A stretch of DNA of 64,000 nt from Stenotrophomonas sp. UBA2124 (lineage in GTDB: Bacteria > Pseudomonadota > Gammaproteobacteria > Xanthomonadales > Xanthomonadaceae), in NCBI GenBank assembly GCA_002329155.1, contig DCXY01000024.1, positions 1 through 64,000 of the forward strand, read 5' to 3'. This document shows, piece after piece, positions 61,027 through 64,000 of this stretch. The notes under the pieces were generated by a model that saw only the letters and a program-made list of their open reading frames with translations, was not told where the DNA came from and searched no databases. Position 1 is the stretch's first letter. The number at the start of each line of letters is the position of its first letter. Made by a program: the position numbers and the translations under genes.

Positions 61027-61701
61027 TCAGAACGGCTTGACCACGCCCAGGAAGGCAGTGGCCAGCAGCATCAGGTAGACCACCCACACCCATACGCGGG
61101 TGCGGTTCATGGTGCGCAGCAGCGGCAGCTCGGTGGCATCGCTGGAGCCCTGCCTGAGCAGTGCGCCCAGCTGTGCGCCAACCGGTTTGAAGGTCACATC
61201 GATCATGATGGCCGCGGCAAAGATGACGCCGAACATCAGCGCCTTGGTTGCCAGCCAGTGCGCCGCCAACGGCGTGCCCTTCCACAACGAGATGCCACCC
61301 AGGGCGAGGTAGAACGCCGCCAGCAGATAGCGCAGCACCGATTCGATGCGGCGGTCGCGTGCCGCGCGTGGGGTCTGGTCATGCAGGTGTGCATCCCACA
61401 CCAGTGCCAACCAGAGCGCGCCAACCCCCCAGGCCAGCGCAAGCGCCCAGATCGGCAGCGGCCAATAGCCGCCCACATGCACCAGGGTCAGGCTCACCGG
61501 CACCATCAGCGCCCATGCGCTGCGCGGCACCATGTCCACCTCCACCAGCAGCTTGAGCAGGGCGATGCGCTGGTCCAGCGTATAGCGGCTGCGGCGCCGG
61601 AAATGCTGGCCCAGCAGGAACACGCCCACATCGGCGCCCAGCCACAGCACGAACAGCAGCAGGTGCACGAAAACGAGGATCGGATACAGCAGCTCAGCCA
61701 C
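61027..61701 (-). CDS. CopD-like membrane protein, paralogue D
   Basis: A 224-residue polytopic protein with VFVHLLLFVLWLGADVGVF in TM1, VDMVPRSAWAL in TM2, RRIESVLRYL, LATKALMFG in TM5 and the C-terminal FLGVVKPF. It is nearest to paralogue B. It has a GTG start at 61701 with a GAAGGAAGGGAA purine tract upstream. It is the first gene of the minus-strand operon running to the flavoprotein and is preceded by a perfect CCGG operator. Confidence 0.75.
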   Translation of the reverse strand: MAELLYPILVFVHLLLFVLWLGADVGVFLLGQHFRRRSRYTLDQRIALLKLLVEVDMVPRSAWALMVPVSLTLVHVGGYWPLPIWALALAWGVGALWLALVWDAHLHDQTPRAARDRRIESVLRYLLAAFYLALGGISLWKGTPLAAHWLATKALMFGVIFAAAIMIDVTFKPVGAQLGALLRQGSSDATELPLLRTMNRTRVWVWVVYLMLLATAFLGVVKPF

Positions 61702-61731
61702 TTCCCTTCCTTCGCCCGGTCAACGGGTGCG

Positions 61732-61757
61732 GATATTTGTCCGGACAAACAAATATC
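61732..61757. promoter_or_regulatory. Nested palindromic operator before paralogue D
   Basis: TTTGTCCGGACAAA at 61736-61749 is a perfect 14-bp palindrome. GATATTTG (61732-61739) and CAAATATC (61750-61757) add a second, overlapping dyad. It lies 35 bases upstream of the GTG start of the operon. Confidence 0.82.
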
Positions 61758-61848
61758 AGAATGGAACGACGAAAGAAAGCCGCAGGGCGGCATATGACGC
61801 GTGGCTGGTGGCGAACCGTGACCGCGTTGCGCAGTCAGGTGCGGTGGG

Positions 61849-62250
61849 CTACTGCTGCTGCGACAGGAATTCGATCACGGCCTTGCGGCGCGCCGGGTCG
61901 GAGGTGGCATTGACCATGCGGCTGCCCGGTACCACGGCGGTGGGTGACTTGAGGAAGGCATCCAGCGTCTGCGCATCCCAGGTGATGCCGCTGTTCTTCA
62001 TCGCTTCGGTATAGCTGTAACCCGGCGCGGTGCCGGCCTTGCGGCCGATGACGCCATGCAGGTTGGGGCCGACGCGGTGGCCGAGTGCGGCGCGGGTGTC
62101 GTGGCAGCCGGCGCAGATGGCGAAGGCGCGTTCCAGCTCGCGCTGGTGCGGGTCTGCGTTGGGCGAATGGTTGAAGGCGTCGCGTTGGCCACAGGCACTC
62201 AGCGACAGGCAGATTGCTAGGGCCAGCAGGCGACGCATCACTTCACTCAT
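61849..62250 (-). CDS. Cytochrome c lipoprotein 2
   Basis: About 133 residues with signal MRRLLALAICLSLSAC (lipobox), heme motif CAGCH (Cys46, Cys49, His50), HRVGPNLHGVIGRKAGTAPGYSYTEAMKNSGITWDAQTLDAFL, and an axial Met in PGSRMVNATS. It is a paralogue of the cytochrome at 60609-61007. ATG at 62250 or 62238 may be the start. It stands alone between the PrpB-like gene and the operon promoter. Confidence 0.9.
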   Translation of the reverse strand: MSEVMRRLLALAICLSLSACGQRDAFNHSPNADPHQRELERAFAICAGCHDTRAALGHRVGPNLHGVIGRKAGTAPGYSYTEAMKNSGITWDAQTLDAFLKSPTAVVPGSRMVNATSDPARRKAVIEFLSQQQ

Positions 62251-62354
62251 TGCAGAACAGGGCCGCAGGCATGCGGAGCGGCAATGATGGACGGTGGCGT
62301 GCCGGGAGGCAAAGGGCAGGGATGAAAGCAATGCAGGTCCGCCCCTGCCACGCA

Positions 62355-62376
62355 CTCCTCCCGCACGCGGGAGGAG
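62355..62376 (-). terminator. Hairpin downstream of the PrpB-like gene
   Basis: CTCCTCCCGC (62355-62364) pairs with GCGGGAGGAG (62367-62376) around AC, about 35 bases beyond the stop. It has no T-run; a terminator or mRNA-end structure is inferred. Confidence 0.5.
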
Positions 62377-62410
62377 GCAGGTGTGAGCGCCGCTGGATGC
62401 GGCCGCTCAC

Positions 62411-63295
62411 TTACTTCTTCGCAGCGAACGTCTGGTCCAGACTCTGCTCGAAGGTGTGGTAGCCGATGCGCTCGTACAGCTCCTCGCGGGTCTGCATGGT
62501 GTCCACTACGTTGCGCTGGTGGCCGTCACGGCGGATGGCGGTGTACACGTTCTCGGCGGCCTTGTTCATGGCGCGGAACGCCGACAGCGGGTAGATGCAC
62601 ATCGACACGCCCACCGACGCCAGTTCCTCGGTGGAGAACAGCGGGGTCTGGCCGAACTCGGTGAGGTTGGCCAGCAGCGGCACATTCACCGCTTCGCTGA
62701 AACGCCTGTAGGTTTCCAGATCGTACGAGGCCTCGGCGAAGATGCCGTCCGCGCCGGCTTCCACGCAGACGATGGCGCGCTCGATGGCCGCATCCACGCC
62801 GTGCACGGCGATGGCGTCGGTGCGGGCGATCAGGAAGAAGTCGGCGTCGGTCTTGGCATCGGCAGCCGCCTTGACGCGGTCCACCATCTCGCCCTGGCTG
62901 ACGATTTCCTTGTTCGGGCGGTGGCCGCAACGCTTGGCCCCCACCTGGTCTTCGATGTGGCATGCCGCCGCGCCGGCCTTGATCAGCGACTTGATGGTGC
63001 GACCGATGTTGAAGGCACTCGGGCCGAAGCCGGTGTCGATGTCCGACAGCAGCGGCAGGTCGCACACGTCGGTGATGCGGCGGATGTCGGTGAGCACGTC
63101 ATCCATGGTCAGGATGCCCAGGTCCGGCAGGCCCAGCGAGCCGGCGGCCACGCCGCCACCGGACAGGTAGACGGCGCGGAAGCCCGCACGCTTGGCCAGC
63201 AACGCATGGTTGGCGTTGATGGCGCCGGGGATCTGCAGCGGGCGTTCTTCCTTCAGCGCCGCGCGGAAGCGGGCACCTGCACTGACAATGCTCAT
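62411..63295 (-). CDS. prpB: PrpB-type methylisocitrate lyase (isocitrate lyase/PEP mutase superfamily)
   Basis: A 294-residue lyase closely following PrpB: LQIPGAINANHALLAKRAGF, YLSGGGVAAGSLGLPDLG, HIEDQVGAKRCGHRPNKEIV (active-site KRCGH) and YPLSAFRAMNKAAENVY. It should split 2-methylisocitrate to pyruvate and succinate, or an analogous 2,3-disubstituted malate. No prpC or prpD is present, but an aconitase-type dehydratase pair lies 20 kb away. The ATG at 63295 follows an ACAGGAG site and lies 28 bases after the ETF-QO stop, implying an operon. Confidence 0.9.
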   Translation of the reverse strand: MSIVSAGARFRAALKEERPLQIPGAINANHALLAKRAGFRAVYLSGGGVAAGSLGLPDLGILTMDDVLTDIRRITDVCDLPLLSDIDTGFGPSAFNIGRTIKSLIKAGAAACHIEDQVGAKRCGHRPNKEIVSQGEMVDRVKAAADAKTDADFFLIARTDAIAVHGVDAAIERAIVCVEAGADGIFAEASYDLETYRRFSEAVNVPLLANLTEFGQTPLFSTEELASVGVSMCIYPLSAFRAMNKAAENVYTAIRRDGHQRNVVDTMQTREELYERIGYHTFEQSLDQTFAAKK

Positions 63296-63323
63296 CGAAA
63301 CTCCTGTGGAATGATGGCGATGC

Positions 63324-64000
63324 TTACATCGCCGGGTAATTCGGTCCGCCACCGCCCTGCGGGGTCACCCACACGATGTTCTGGGTGGGGTCCTTGATGT
63401 CGCAGGTCTTGCAGTGCACGCAGTTCTGCGCGTTGATCTGCAGGCGGGTATCGGCACCTTCGCCGACGAACTCGTACACACCGGCCGGGCAGTAGCGCGC
63501 TTCCGGGCCGCCGTAGGTGGCCAGGTTCACCGTCACCGGAATCGTCGGGTCCTTCAGCGTCAGGTGGCTGGGCTGGTCTTCCTCGTGGTTGGTTGAGGAC
63601 AGGAACACCGAGCTCAGGCGGTCGAAGGTCAGCACGTTGTCCGGCTTCGGGTAATTGATCTTCGGCTGGGTGGCGGCCGGCTCCAGGCACTCGTGGTCGG
63701 CCTTGGTGCGGTGGATGGTCCACGGTGCGTTGCGGATGCCCAGCTTGGGCAGCAGCCACTGCTCGATGCCGGTCATCAGCGTGGCCAGCGTGCGGCCCTT
63801 CTTGAACCACTGCTTGAAGTTCTTGGACTGCATCAGCTCGGTCTTGAGCCAGCTGTTCTCGAAGGCTTCCGGATAGGCGCTCAGCTCATCGCGCGCACGG
63901 CCTGCGGCCAGTGCGTCGAAGGCAGCCTCGGCGGCCAGCATGCCGGTCTTGATCGCGGCGTGGCTGCCCTTGATGCGGCTGACGTTGAGGTAGCCGGCTT
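63324..64000 (-). CDS. Electron transfer flavoprotein-ubiquinone oxidoreductase, C-terminal part
   Basis: The frame is open to the window edge, so the N-terminal part of the gene lies beyond it. Visible residues include AGYLNVSRIKGSHAAIKTGMLAAEAAFDAL and the 4Fe-4S ferredoxin-like end: CPAGVYEFVG, NCVHCKTCDIKDPTQNIVWV and GGGGPNYPAM, all diagnostic. The membrane-associated enzyme passes electrons from ETF to ubiquinone during acyl-CoA or amine oxidation. It is upstream of the PrpB-like gene and probably co-transcribed with it. Confidence 0.95.
   Translation of the reverse strand, partial: AGYLNVSRIKGSHAAIKTGMLAAEAAFDALAAGRARDELSAYPEAFENSWLKTELMQSKNFKQWFKKGRTLATLMTGIEQWLLPKLGIRNAPWTIHRTKADHECLEPAATQPKINYPKPDNVLTFDRLSSVFLSSTNHEEDQPSHLTLKDPTIPVTVNLATYGGPEARYCPAGVYEFVGEGADTRLQINAQNCVHCKTCDIKDPTQNIVWVTPQGGGGPNYPAM

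Overview
The window is GC-rich chromosomal DNA that looks like Stenotrophomonas or a close Xanthomonadaceae relative. The pointers are an Ax21-family outer-membrane protein, GTAG-headed REP palindromes, a glnA / P-II / amtB / ntrBC nitrogen block, and a hemD-hemX-hemY string next to secB-gpsA. I found no rRNA, tRNA, CRISPR array or insertion sequence.

Region 1 (1-24.4 kb) is mostly housekeeping: the tail of a YheT-like hydrolase, a TPR/sulfotransferase-like protein, a PEBP-family protein, a META/DUF4377 lipoprotein, uppP, and nitrogen assimilation (glnA, P-II, amtB, ntrB, ntrC, with an amidase lipoprotein inserted). A clear sigma-54 promoter with two NtrC boxes precedes glnA, and a third NtrC box abuts the ntrB start codon. 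Two tandem sodC-like lipoprotein genes follow, then an 844-bp six-unit array of composite palindromes, an unknown gene, a thiolase, a second composite REP array, and the hemD-hemX-hemY operon. A thioesterase, a rhodanese, secB and gpsA close the region.

Region 2 (24.4-27.3 kb) holds ax21 and a solitary class II Fic protein, flanked by AT-richer, apparently non-coding DNA.

Region 3 (27.3-37.7 kb) is a complete heme-acquisition locus on one strand: ECF sigma factor, FecR anti-sigma, an STN-containing TonB-dependent receptor, a hemophilin-like secreted protein, a Slam outer-membrane translocator, heme oxygenase, a YbaN/DUF454 protein, ExbB, ExbD and TonB. The gene order suggests secretion of a hemophore by Slam (type XI secretion), heme delivery to the receptor energised by a dedicated TonB complex, and cytoplasmic heme cleavage, with sigma/anti-sigma surface signalling.

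Region 4 (37.7-63.3 kb) is accessory and catabolic. An alpha-amino-acid-ester-hydrolase-like enzyme comes first. Then follow an aconitase-family dehydratase pair, two paralogous HutC-type GntR regulators, an MFS transporter, a TonB-dependent receptor, an SDR, a double-domain alpha/beta hydrolase, VOC proteins, a crotonase / DUF1330 / C-N hydrolase / aldehyde dehydrogenase operon, a VAO-type flavoprotein, two cytochrome c lipoproteins and a PrpB-like lyase. Four paralogous CopD-like membrane proteins of about 220 residues are scattered through it. Two recurring palindromic operators (TTTGTCCGGACAAA and a TGATATATC(T/A)ATAT class) tie most of these units into one probable regulon. The substrate is not evident. 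The window ends inside an ETF:ubiquinone oxidoreductase gene.
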